Below are positions 23,101 to 34,440 of a stretch of DNA of 64,000 bases, piece after piece (position 1 is the stretch's first letter; every line of letters begins with the position of its first letter). Source of the stretch: Nectonema munidae (lineage: Eukaryota; Nematomorpha; Nectonematoida; Nectonematidae); NCBI GenBank assembly GCA_030549495.1, contig JAUIRK010000905.1:5001-69000 (forward strand), read 5' to 3'. The notes under the pieces are model-generated. The model was not told where the DNA came from. It made no database searches and was given only the letters and a program-made list of their open reading frames with translations. The translations under genes and the position numbers were made by a program.

Positions 23101-24833
23101 TTTGAGTGCCTGCCTGTGTTTAAGTGGTCCCTGTTTCTTCTTGCTTATTGTGTCCTCCCTGTTTGTGCCTACCTGTGTTTGAGTGCTCACTTTTTGAGCC
23201 TGCCTCTGTTTGAGTGCTCCTCTTTGTGTCTGCCTGTGTTATAGTGTCCCATGTTTGAGTGCCTCCTGTTTATGCCTGCTTGTGTTTGAATGCCCAATGT
23301 TAGTGTTTGCCTGTGTTAAAGTGTTACCTTTTTGTGCCTGTCTCTGTTTAAGTGCTCCCTGTTTGTGACTGAATGTGTTTGAGTGCTCCCTGTTTGAGCC
23401 TTCCTGTGTTTGAGTGCTCCTTGTTTGTGTCTGCCTGTGTTATAGTGCCCTATGTTTGTGCCTGCCTCTGTTTGAGTGCCTCCTGTTGTTTGAGTGCTCC
23501 CTGTTTGTGTCTGTCTGTGCTTGAGTGCCCTATATTTGTGCCTGCCTGTGTTTGAGTGCCTTCTGTTTGTGCCTGACTGTGTTTGTGTCCTCCTTGTTTG
23601 TGCGTTACTGTGTTTGTGTGGCCCCAGTAGGTGTTTACCTGTTTTAAAGTGCTCCCTTTTTCTGCCTGAATCTGTTTAAGTGCTACCTGTTTGTGCTTGC
23701 ATGCGTCTAAGTTTTCCCTGTTTGTGCCTGCCTGTGTTTAAATCCTCCCTGTCTGTGCCTGCCTGTGTTTGAGTGCTCCCTGTTTGTGCCTGTCTGTGTT
23801 TGAGTGCTCCCTGTTTGAACCTGCCTTTGTTTGAGTGCTCCTTATTTGTGTCTGCCTGTGTTATAGTGCCCCATGTTTGAGTCCCTCTTGTTTTTGCCTG
23901 CTTGTGCCTTCCTGTGTTTGAATGCCCCTTGTTGGTGCTTGCCTGTGTTAAAGTACTCACTTTTTGAGCCTGAATCTGTTTTAGTGCTCCTTGTTTGTGC
24001 CTGCCTGTGTTTAAGTCCACCCTGTTTGTGCCTGCGTGTGTTAGGTTCTCCCTGTTTGAGTGCCTGCCTATGTTTAAGTGCTCCTTGTTTCTGTTGACTA
24101 TTGTTTAAGTGTTTATTGTTTGTGCCTGCCTGTGTTTGAGTGCTCCCTGTTGATAGAGTGCTCGTTGTTTGTTCCTGCCTGTGTTTGAGTGCTCACTATT
24201 TTGCCTGTTTGAGTGCTCCCTATTTTGCCTGTGTTTGTTTGAGTGCCATCTGTTGGTACTTGCCTGTGTTTAAGTGTTCCTTTTTGTGCTTAAATCTGTT
24301 TATGTGCTTGCATGTGGTTAAGTCCACCCTGTTTATGCCTTTCTGTGTCGGGTGCTCCTTGGGTTTCAGTGCCTGCATGTGTTTAAGTGCTCCCTTTTCT
24401 CCTCGCCCACGTTGTTTGTGTCTGACTGTGTTTGGATGCTGCCTGTTGATTTAGTGCTCGTTGTTTGTTAATGCCTGTGTTTGAGTGCTCTCTGTTTGTA
24501 ACTGCCTGCGTTTGAGTGTCACCTGATTGCGCCTGCCTGTGTCTAAGTGCTCCCTGTTTGAGTGCCTGCCTGTGTTTAAGTGCTCCTTGTTTCTGCTTGA
24601 CTATTGTTTAAGTCCTACCTGTGTTTAAGTGCTCCTTGTTTGCGCCTGCCTGTGTTTGAGTGCTCCCTGTTGATAGAGTTCTCGTTGTTTGTTCCTGCCT
24701 GTGTTAAAAGTGCTCCCTTTTTGTGCCTCTCTCTGTTTAAGTGCTCCCTGTTTGTGCCTGAATGTGTTTAAGTCAACCCTATTTGTGCCTGCGTGTGTTG
24801 GGTTCCCCTGTTTGAGTGCCTGCCTGTGTTTAA

Positions 24834-24963
24834 CCCATTTACGACCAATGTTCCTATTTTGGAACATAAATAATTTCATTTTCGTCTGCTTTTTTTAATG
24901 ACTTTGAATATACATCGTCTGCGTTTTTTTAGATATCGTCTGCTTTGCTTGGTCTTAAATGGG
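24834..24963. mobile_element. piggyBac-like MITE inserted in the minisatellite
   Basis: A 130-bp AT-rich insert with TTAA on both sides (24830-24833 and 24964-24967). Its ends are inverted, CCCATTTACGACCAA and CCCATTTAAGACCAA (14 of 15 match). The interior has three TCGTCTGC/ATCGTCTGC motifs, as in the elements at 11234 and 42343, so they are one family. With one TTAA removed, the flanks join as GCCTGTGTTTAAGTGCTCC, a normal array unit, so the TTTAAGTG variant supplied the target site. Confidence 0.93.
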
Positions 24964-27900
24964 TTAAGTGCTCCTTGTTTCTGCTTGACTATTGTTTAAG
25001 TCCTACCTGTGTTTAAGTTCTCCTTATTTGTGCCTGACTGTGTTTGAGTGCTCCCTGTTGATAGAGTGCTCGTTGTTTGTTCCTGCATGTGTTTGAGTGC
25101 TCCCTATTTTGCCTGTGTTTGAGTGCCCTCTGTTTGTATGTGCCTGTGTTTAAGTGTTCCCTTTTTGTGCCTAAATCTGTTTAAGTGCTTGCATGTGGTT
25201 AAGTCCACCCTGTTTGTGCCTGCCTGTGTCGGGTGCTCGCTGTGTTTAAGGGCTCCCTTTTTGAGCCTGCCTGTGTTTGAGTGCTCCTTGCTTGTGTCTG
25301 CCTGTGTTATAGTGCCTCCTGTTTATGCCTGCTTGTGTTTGAATGCCCCATGTTGGTGTTTGCCTGTGTTAAAGTGCTCCCTTTTTGTGCTTGTCTCTGT
25401 TTAAGTGCTCCCTGTTTGTGCCTGCCTGTGTTTAAGTCAAGCCTGTTTGTGCCTGCGTGTGTTGGGTTCTCTCTGTTTGAGTGCCTGCCTATGTTTAAGT
25501 ACTCCTTGTTTCTGCTTGACTATTGTTTAAGTCCTACCTGTGTTTAAGTGCTCTTGTTTGTGCCTGCCTGTGTTTGAGTGCTCTCTCTTGATAGAGTGCT
25601 CGTTGTTTGTTCCTGCCTGTGTTTGAGTGCTCCCTATTTTGCCTGTGTTTGAGTGCTCCCTATTTTACCTGTGTTTGTTTGAGTGCCCTCTGTTGGTACT
25701 TGCCTGTGTTTAAGTGTTCCCTTTTTCTGCTTAAATCTGTTTAAGTGCTTGCATGTGGTTAAGTGCACCCTGTTTATGCCTTTCTGTGTCGGGTGCTCCC
25801 TGTGTTTCAGTGCCTGCATGTGTTTAAGTACTCCCTTTTCTCCTTGCCCTCGTTGTTTGTGTCTGACTGTGTTTGGATGCTGCCTGTTGATTTAGTGCTC
25901 GTTGTTTGTTAATGCCTATGTTTGAGTGCTCTCTGTTTGTAACTGCCTGCGTTTGAGTGTTACCTGTTTGCGTCGGCCTATGTCTAAGTGCTCGCTGTTT
26001 GTGCCTGCCTGTGTTTAATTCCACCTTGTTTGTGCTTGCGTATGTTGGGTTCTCCCTATTTGAGTGCCTGCCTGTGTTTAAGTGCTCCCTGTTTCTGCTT
26101 GCTTATTGTTTAAGTGCTCTTTGTTTGTGCCTGACCGTGTTTGGGTGCTTCCTGTTGATTGAGTGCTCGTCGTTTGTTCCTGCCTGTGTTTGAGTGCTTC
26201 CGGTTTTTGCCTGTATGTGCCTTTCTGTGTTTGAGTGCCCTCTGTTGGTGCTTGCCTGTGTTAAAGTGCTCCCTTTTTGTGACTGAATCTGTTTAAGTGC
26301 TCCCTGTTTGAGCTTGCATGTATTTAACGGTTCCCTATTTGTGCCAGCCTGTGTTTAAGTCCTCCCTGTTAGTGCCTGCCTGTGTTTGAGTGCTCACTTT
26401 GAGCCTGCCTGTGTTTGAGTGCTCCTTGTTTGTGTCTGCCTGTGTTATAGTGCCCCATGTTTGAGTGCCTCCTGTTTATGCCTGCTTGTGTTTGAATGCC
26501 CACTGTTGGTGTTTGCCTGTGTTAAAGTGCTCCCTTTTTGTGTCTGTCTCTGTTTAAGTGCTCCCTGTTTGTGCCTGCCTGTGTTTAAGTCAACCCTGTT
26601 TGTGCCTGCGTGTGTTTGAGTGCTCACTTTTTGAGCCTGCCTGTGTTTGATTGCTCCTTGTTTGTGTCTGCCTGTGTTATAGTGCCCCATGTTTGAGTGC
26701 CTCCTGTTTATGCCTGCTTGTGTTTGAATGCCCACTGTTGGGGTTTGTCTGTGTTAAAGTGCTCCCTTTTTCTGCCTGTCTCTGTTAAAGTGCTCCCTTT
26801 TTGTGCCTGTCTCTGTTTAAGTGATCCCTGTTTGTTCCTGCCTGTGTTTAAGTCAACCCTGTTTGTGCCTTCGTGTGTTTGATTCTCCCTGTTTGAGTGC
26901 CTGCCTATGTTTAAGTGCTCCTTGTTTCTGCTTGACTATTGTTTAAGTCCTACCTGTGTTTAAGTGCTCCTTGTTTGTGCCTGTGTGTGTTTGAGTGCTC
27001 CCTCTTAATAGAGTGCTCGTTGTTTGTTCCTGCCTGTGTTTGAGTGCTCCCTATTTTCCCTGTGTTTGTTTGAGTGCCCTCTGTTGGACTTGCTTGTGTT
27101 TAAGTGTTCCCTTTTTGTGCTTAAATCTGTTTAAGTGCTTGCATGTGGTTAAGTCCACCCTGTTTATGCCTTTCTGTGTCGGGTGCTCCCTGTGTTTCAG
27201 TGCCTGCATGTGTTTAAGTGCTCCCTTTTCTTCTTGCCCTCGTTGTTTGTGTCTGACTGTGTTTGGATTCTGCCTGTTGATTTAGTGCTCGCTGTTTGTT
27301 AATGCCTATGTGTGAGTGCTCTCTGTTTGTAACTGCATGCGTTTGAGTGTTACCTGTTTGCGCCTGCCTATGTCTAAATGCTCGCTGTTTGTGCCTGCCT
27401 GTGTTTAATTCCACCTTGTTTGTGCTTGCGTATGTTGGGTTCTCCCTATTTGAGTGCCTGCCTGTGTTTAAGTGGTCACTGTTTCTTCTTGCTTATTGTG
27501 TCCTCCCTGTTTGTGCCTACCTGTGTTTGAGTGCTCACTTTTTGAGCCTGCCTCTGTTTGAGTGCTCCTTGTTTGTGTCTGCCTGTGTTAGAGTGTCCCA
27601 TGTTTGAGTGCCTCCTGTTTATGCCTGCTTGAGGTTTGAATGCCCAATGTTAGTGTTTGCCTGTGTTAAAGTGTTACCTTTTTGTGCCTGTCTCTGTTTA
27701 GGTGCTCCCTGTTTGTGACTGAATGTGTTTGAGTGCTCCCTGTTTGAGCCTTCCTCTGTTTGAGTGCTCCTTGTTTGTCTCTGCCTGTGTTATAGTGCCC
27801 TATGTTTGTGCCTGCCTCTGTTTGAGTGCCTCCTGTTGTTTGAGTGCTCCCTGTTTGGGTCTGTCTGTGCTTGAGTGCCCCATATTTGTGCCTGCCTGTG

Positions 27901-30900
27901 TTTGAGTGCCTTCTGTTTGTGCCTGACTGTGTTTGTGTCCTCCTTGTTTGTGTGTTACTGTGTTTGTGTGGCCCCAGTAGGTGTTTACCTGTTTTAAAGT
28001 GCTCCCTTTTTCTGCCTGAATCTGTTTAAGTGCTACCTGTTTGTGCTTGCATGCGTCTAAGTTTTCCCTGTTTGTGCCTGCCTGTGTTTAAATCCTCCCT
28101 GTTTGTGCCTGCCTGTGTTTGAGTGCTCCCTGTTTGTGCCTGTCTGTGTTTGAGTGCTCCTTGTTTGAACCTGTCTTTGTTTGAGTGCTCCTTATTTGTG
28201 TCTGCCTGTGTTATAGTGCCCCATGTTTGTGTCCCTCTTGTTTTTGCCTGATTGTGCCTTCCTGTGTTTGAATGCCCCTTGTTGGTGCTTGCCTGTGTTA
28301 AAGTACTCCCTTTTTGAGCCTGAATCTGTTTTAGTGCTCCTTGTTTGTGCCTGCCTGTGTTTAAGTCCACCCTGTTTGTGCCTGCGTGTGTTAGGTTCTC
28401 CCTGTTTGAGTGCCTGCCTATGTTTAAGTGCTCCTTGTTTCTGTTGACTATTGTTTAAGTGTTTATTGTTTGTGCCTGCCTGTGTTTGAGTGCTCCCTGT
28501 TGATAGAGTGCTCGTTGTTTGTTCCGGCCTGTGTTTGAGTGCTCACTATTTTGCCTGTTTGAGTGCTCCCTATTTTGCCTATGTTTGTTTGAGTGCCCTC
28601 TGTTTGTACTTGCCTGTGTTTAAGTGTTCCTTTTTGTGCTTAAATCTGTTTAAGTTCTCCTTGTTTGTGCCTGCCGTGTTTGGGTGCTTCCTGTTGATTG
28701 AGTGCTCGTCGTTTGTTTCTGCCTGTGTTTGAGTGCTTCCTGTTTTTGCCATTATGTGCTTTCTGTGTTTGATTGCCCTCTGTTGGTGCTTGCCTGTGTT
28801 AAAGTGCTCCATTATGGGTGCCTGAATCTGTTTAAGTGCTCCCTGTTTGATCTTGCATGTATTTAACGGTTTCCTGTTTGTGCCAGCCTGTGTTTAAGTC
28901 CTCCCTGTTAGTGCCTGCCTGTGTTTGAGTGCTCCCTTTTTGAGCCTGCCTGTGTTTGAGTGCTCCTTGTTTGTGTCTGCCTGTGTTATAGTGCCCCATG
29001 TTTGAGTGCCTCCTGTTTATGCCTGCTTGTTTTTGAATGCCCCTTGTTGGTACTTGCCTGTGTTAAAGTGCTACCTTTTTGCGCCTGCCTGTGTTTGAGT
29101 GCTGCCTGTTTGAGCTTTCCTGTGTTTGAGTGCTCCCTGTTTGAGCCTTCCTGTTGGTGAGTGCTCCTTGTTTGTGTCTGCCTGTGTTATAGTGCCCTAT
29201 GTTGGTGCCTGCCTCTGTTTGAGTGCCTCCTTTTGTTTGAGTGCTCCCTGTTTGTGTCTGTCTGTGCATGAGTCCCCCATATTTGTGCCTGCCTGTGTTT
29301 GAGTGCCTTCTGTTTGTGCCTGACTGTGTTTGTATCCTCCTTGTTTGTGCGTTCCTGTGTTTGTGTGGCCCCAGTAGGTGTTTACCTGTTTTAAAGTGCT
29401 CCCTTTTTCTGCCTGAATCTGTTTAAGTGCTACCTGTTTGTGCTTGCATGTGTTTAAGTTTTCCCTGTTTGTGCCAGCCTGTGTTTAAGTCCTCCCTGTT
29501 TGTGCCTGCCTGTGTTTGAGTGCTCCCTTTTTGAGCCTGCCTGTGTTTGAGTGCTCCTTGTTTGTGTCTGCCTGTGTTATAGTGCCCCATGTTTGAGTGC
29601 CTCCTGTTTATGCCTGCTTGTGTTTGAATGCCCACTGTTGGTGTTTGCCTGTGTTAAAGTGCTCCCTTTTTGTGCCTGTCTCTGTTTAAATGCTCCCTGT
29701 TTGTGCCTGCTTGTGTTTAAGTCAACCCTGTTTGTGCCTGCGTGTGTTGGGTTCTCCCTGTTTGAGTGCCTGCCTATGTTTAAGTGCTCCTTGTTTCTGC
29801 TTGACTATTTTTATGTCCTACCTGTGTTTAAGTGCTCCTTGTTTGTGCCTGCCTGTGTTTGAGTGCTCCCTCTTGATAGAGTGCTCGTTGTTTGTTTCTG
29901 CCTGTGTTTGAGTGCTCCCTATTTTGCCTGTGTTTGTTTGAGTGCCCTCTGTTGGTACTTGCCTGTGTTTAAGTGTTCCCTTTTTGTGCTTAAATCTGTT
30001 TAAGTGCATGCATGTGGTTAAGTCCACCCTGTTTATGCCTTTCTGTGTCGGGTGCTCCCTGTGTTTCAGTGCCTGCATGTGTTTAAGTGCTCCCTTTTCT
30101 CCTTGCCCACGTTGTTTGTGTCTGACTGTGTTTGGATGCTGCCTGTTGATTTAGTGCTCGTTGTTTGTTAATGCCTATGTTTGAGTGCTCTCTGTTTGTA
30201 ACTGCCTGCTTTTGAGTGTTACCTGTTTGCGCCTGCCTATGTCTAAGTGCTCGCTGTTTGTGCCTGCCTGTGTTTAATTCCACCTTGTTTGTGCTTGCGT
30301 ATGTCGGGTTCTCCCTATTTGAGTGCTTGCCTGAGTTTAAGTGCTCCCTGTTTCTGTTTGCTTATTGTTTAAGTGCTCCTTGTTTGTGCCTGACCGCGTT
30401 TGGGTGCTTCCTGTTGATTGAGTGCTCGTCGTTTGTTCCTGCCTGTGTTTGAGTGCTTCCTGTTTTTGCCGGTATGTGCCTTCCTGTGTTTGAGTGCCCT
30501 CTGTTGGTGCTTGCTGTGTTAAAGTGCTCCCTTTTTGTGCCTGAATCTGTTTAAGTGCTCCCTGTTTGAGCTTGTATGTGTTCCCTGTTTGTGCCAGCAT
30601 GTGATTAAGTCCTCCCTGTGTTTGAATGCTCCCTTTTTGATCCTGCCTGTGTTTGAGTGCTCCTTGTTTGTGTCTGCCTGTGTTATAGTGCCTCCTGTTT
30701 ATGCCTGCTTGTTTTTGAATGCCCCCTTTTGGTGCTTGCCTGTGTTAAAGTGCTACCTTTTTGCGCCTGCCTGTGTTTGAGTGCTCCCTGTTTGAGCCTT
30801 CCTGTGTTTGAGTGCCCCTTGTTTGTGTCTGCCTGTGTTATAGTGCCCTATGTTTGTTCCTGCCTCTGTTTGAGTGCCTCCTTTTGTTTGAGTGCTCCCT

Positions 30901-33225
30901 GTTTGTGTCTGTCTGTGCTTGAGTGCCCCATATTTGTGCCTGCCTGTGTTTGAGGGCCTTTTGTTTGTGCCTGACTGTGTTTGTGTCCTTCTTGTTTGTG
31001 CGTTCCTGTGTTTGTGTGGCCCCAGTAGGTGTTTACCTGTTTTAAAGTGCTCCCTTTTTCTGCCTGAATCTGTTTAAGTGCTACCTGTTTGTGCTTGCAT
31101 GTGTTTAAGTTTTCCCTGTTTGTGCATGCCTGTGTTTAAATCCTCCCCGTTTGTGCCTGCCTGTGTTTGAGTGCTCCCTTTTTGAGCCTGCCTGTGTTTG
31201 AGTGCTCCTTGTTTGTTTCTGCCTGCGTTATAGTGCCCCATTTTGAGTGCCTCCTGTTTATGCCTGCTTGTGTTTGAATGCCCACTGTTGGTGTTTGCCT
31301 GTGTTAAAGTGCTTCCTTTTTGTGCCTGTCTCTGTTTAAGTGCTCCCTGTTTGTGCCTGCCTGTGTTTAAGTCAACCCTGTTTGTGCCTGCGTGTTGGGT
31401 TCTCCCTGTTTAAGTGCTCCTTGTTTCTGCTTGACTATTGTTTAAGTCCTACCTGTGTTTAAGTGCTCCTTGTTTGTGCCTGCCTGTGTTTGAGTGCTCC
31501 CTGCTGATAGAGTGCTCGTTGTTTGTTCCTGCCTGTGTTTGAGTGCTCCCTATTTTGCCTGTGTGTTTGAGTGCCCTCTGTTGGTACTTGCCTGTGTTTA
31601 AGTGTTCCCTTTTTGTGCTTAAATCTGTTTAAGTGCTGCATGTTGTTAAGTCCACCCTTTTTATGCCTTTCTGTGTCGGGTGCTCCCTGTGTTTCACTGC
31701 CTGCCTGTGTTTAAGTGCTCCCTTCTCTCCTTGCCCTCGTTGTTTGAGTCTGACTGTGTTTGGATGCTCACTGTTGATTTAGTGCTCGTTGTTTGTTAAT
31801 GCCTGTGTTTGAGTGCTTTCTGTTTGTAACTGCCTGCGTTTGAGTGTTACCTGTTTGCGCCTGCCTGTGTCTAAGTGCTCGCTGTTTGTGCCTGCCTGTG
31901 TTTAATTCCACATTGTTTGTGCTTGCGTATGTTGGGTTCTCCCTATTTGAGTGCTCCCTGTTTCTGCTTGCTTATTGTTTAAATCCTACCTGTGTTTAAG
32001 TGCCCCTTGTCAGTCCTTGAACGTGTTTGGGTGCTCCCTGTTGATTGAGTGCTCGTCATTTGTTCCTGCCTGTGTTTGAGCGCTCCCTGTTTTTGCCTGT
32101 ATATGCTTCCTGTGTTTGAGTGCCCTCTGTTGTTGCTTGCCTGTGTTGTGCTTCCATGTGTGTAAGTGTTCTCTGTTTGTGCCTGACTGTGTTTAAGTCC
32201 TCCCTGTGTTTGAGTGCTCCTTGTTTGTGTCTGCCTGTGTTATAGTGCCCCATTTTTGTGGCTGCCTCTGTTTGAGTGCCTCGTTTTTGCCTGCCTGTTG
32301 TTTAAGTGCTCCCTGTGTTATAGAACCCCGTATTTGTGCCTGCCTGTTGTTTAAGTGCTCCCTATTTGTGTTTGAGTCCTCCTTGTTTGTGCGTTCCTGT
32401 GTTTAAGTGCCCCTTGTTTCTGCTTGCCTATTGTTTAAGTCCTACCTGTGTTTAAGTGCTCCTTGTTTGTGCCTGACTCTGTTTCGGTGCTCCCTGTTGA
32501 TTGAGTGCCCGTTGTTTGTACCTGCTGTGTTTGAGTGCTCTTGTTTTGCCTGTATGTGTTTGAGTGCTTCCTGTGTTTAAGTCCACCCTGTTTGTGTCTG
32601 CCTGCCTCCTGTTGTTTAAGTGCCCCCTGTTTGTGTCTGCCTGTATTATAGTGCCCAATGTTTGTGCCTGCCTCTATGTGAATGTCTCCTGTTTTTGCCT
32701 ACCTGTTGTATAAGTGCTTGCTGTTTGTCTGCCTGTGTTTGTCCTCCTTGTGTGTGCGTTCCTGTGTTTGAGTCCCAATGTTCGTGCCTGCTTGTGTTTA
32801 AGTGCTCCCTGTTTCTGCTTGCCTATTGTTTAAGTCCTACCTGGGTTTAATTGATTCTTGTTTGTGCCTGACCGTGTTTGGATGCTCCCTGTTGATTGAG
32901 TGCTCGTCGTTTGTTCCTGGCTGTGTTTGAGTGCTCCCTTTTTACCCATATCTGAGTGCTTCCTGCTTCTGCCTTTCTGTGTTTGAGTGCTCTCAGCTTG
33001 TGCTTGCCTGTTAAATTGCTCCGTTTTTTTACCTGAATCTGTTTAAGTGCTCCCTGTTGGTGCCTGAATGTTGTTTAAGTGCTCCCTGTTTATGCCTGCC
33101 TGTTTGAGTGCCCCCTGTTGGTGCTTGTTTGTGTTAAAGTGCAACCTTTTTGTGACTGAATCTGTTTAATTGCTCCATTTGTGCCTGCATGTGTTTAAAT
33201 GTCCCCTGTTTCTGCCTGCATGTTT

Positions 33226-34440
33226 ATTCAAAGATTATTCGTACTGAAAATATGATGGATACCTCCCGAAAATTGTTACCAGTGTAAACATTATTAGTAC
33301 ACCTAATAATTATTGATATCCCACAATAGGATCATTAATAGATATAAAGATCAATTTTACACGGAAAGATATGATAATTTACATAAATGAATTAGCAAAT
33401 TAGATTATCATACAAATTAGTAGACAATATAAAATAAAATATGAGAATAATTTATCGTTAACTATATAAAATCTTAATCAAAAGTAGATAGATGTGTTTA
33501 TTTAAATTAAAAATAAATTTGTACAAATCTAATGAAAACTTTTAAAACTTAATAATTAATTTTAAAGTAATACAATCAAGAAAAAAAATTTTAACTAAAT
33601 AACTTAGTTTAAAGAAAATAGACTATTATTTACACCTTACATATTTAAAAATTATCTATAGTGGTTATCTTTTATAGAAATCAGAATATTAATAGTAATA
33701 AAATAAAAGCAAGAACCCTGTTTTATTAAAAATATAAATTTAAAATAGTAACAAACAAACTAATTATCTTTCTTGTAAGAAAGAAAGAATTTATTGGAAA
33801 AAATGTACAATTTAGAATAAAAAATTACAGTAGTTGAGCACACTGAGGAATAATTAAAGCTTGAGAAGGGTCTTTCTCAAGGATTTCTTCCTTTCTTTTT
33901 TTCTTTTTTTTCTCAAGAAATTTCTTGAGAAGGGTAGGTATAAAATAAGTTGCAAAAGTAAAGCCTTGAGTTTTGAAAAGTGAAAATTTGTCCTTTATTT
34001 TTGTTAACTCGATGTCAATAATGTCCATGCGAACAAATTTATAAAATATATAAAATATAAATTTCAAAAATATTTAGTAAAATTTTTAATTTCTTTAAAA
34101 TTAAAAAGCATATTTCATTCTCTTTTGTTTTTAACAATGCTCTTTATTCAAAATATGAATTAAAATATATATTGCTAGAAATTGTAAGTTCCCTTGTATT
34201 TGATCATTATCACATAGCATACATTGTGTGAAAGAGAGGTTTCGATGATTGAAACCTCACCAATTCCACTTTTGGGTTCAAACTATAAGGTTTGAACTGG
34301 CATTTAGTGGCTACGGATGGGCATAAACAATTGAAAGACTTTTTAACCCCCTTGAAATCCCGTTTTTTTCTTTTGTTCTCCGCCTTGTAAGGGCTATTCA
34401 CCCCTTTTAAATTCCCTATTTTTCACCGCCCCTCTCTAAC
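33226..34440. other. Unique AT-rich spacer between array blocks 2 and 3
   Basis: About 1.2 kb without repeat units. It holds a perfect 22-bp palindrome at 33910-33931 and short inverted repeats at about 34240-34292 (GAGGTTTC..GAAACCTC and TTCAAAC..GTTTGAA). A minus-strand open frame of 80 codons at 33825-34067 is rich in Lys and Phe and runs through the palindrome; I recognise no domain and do not call it a gene. I saw no transposon ends or target duplication at the array junctions. Confidence 0.6.

Larger units (their letters stand above)
13322..33225 (+). repeat. 31-bp minisatellite array, block 2 (19.9 kb)
   Basis: The same 31-bp family and orientation as block 1. A landmark variant containing TTTGTAACTGCCTGC recurs at about 13394, 14522, 17402, 19023, 20690, 21829, 22981, 24499, 25940, 27330, 30197 and 31827. 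This shows a higher-order period of mostly 1.1-1.65 kb, with some double spacings of about 2.87 kb. Interruptions are rare; the clear one is the MITE at 24834-24963. The start (GATGCTGCCTGTTGATTTAG at 13329) is in nearly the same higher-order phase as the start of block 1. The open frames within it (plus, rich in Cys/Leu/Pro; minus, rich in Gln/Thr/His/Lys) end repeatedly at the same unit phases and show no start, splice or domain logic. Confidence 0.97.

Noticed and set aside
34255-34300. tRNA- or SINE-like B-box (GGGTTCAAACTA) with flanking inverted repeats
   Set aside because: The B-box match is poor at its 3' half, no A-box at the right distance, and no cloverleaf could be drawn.
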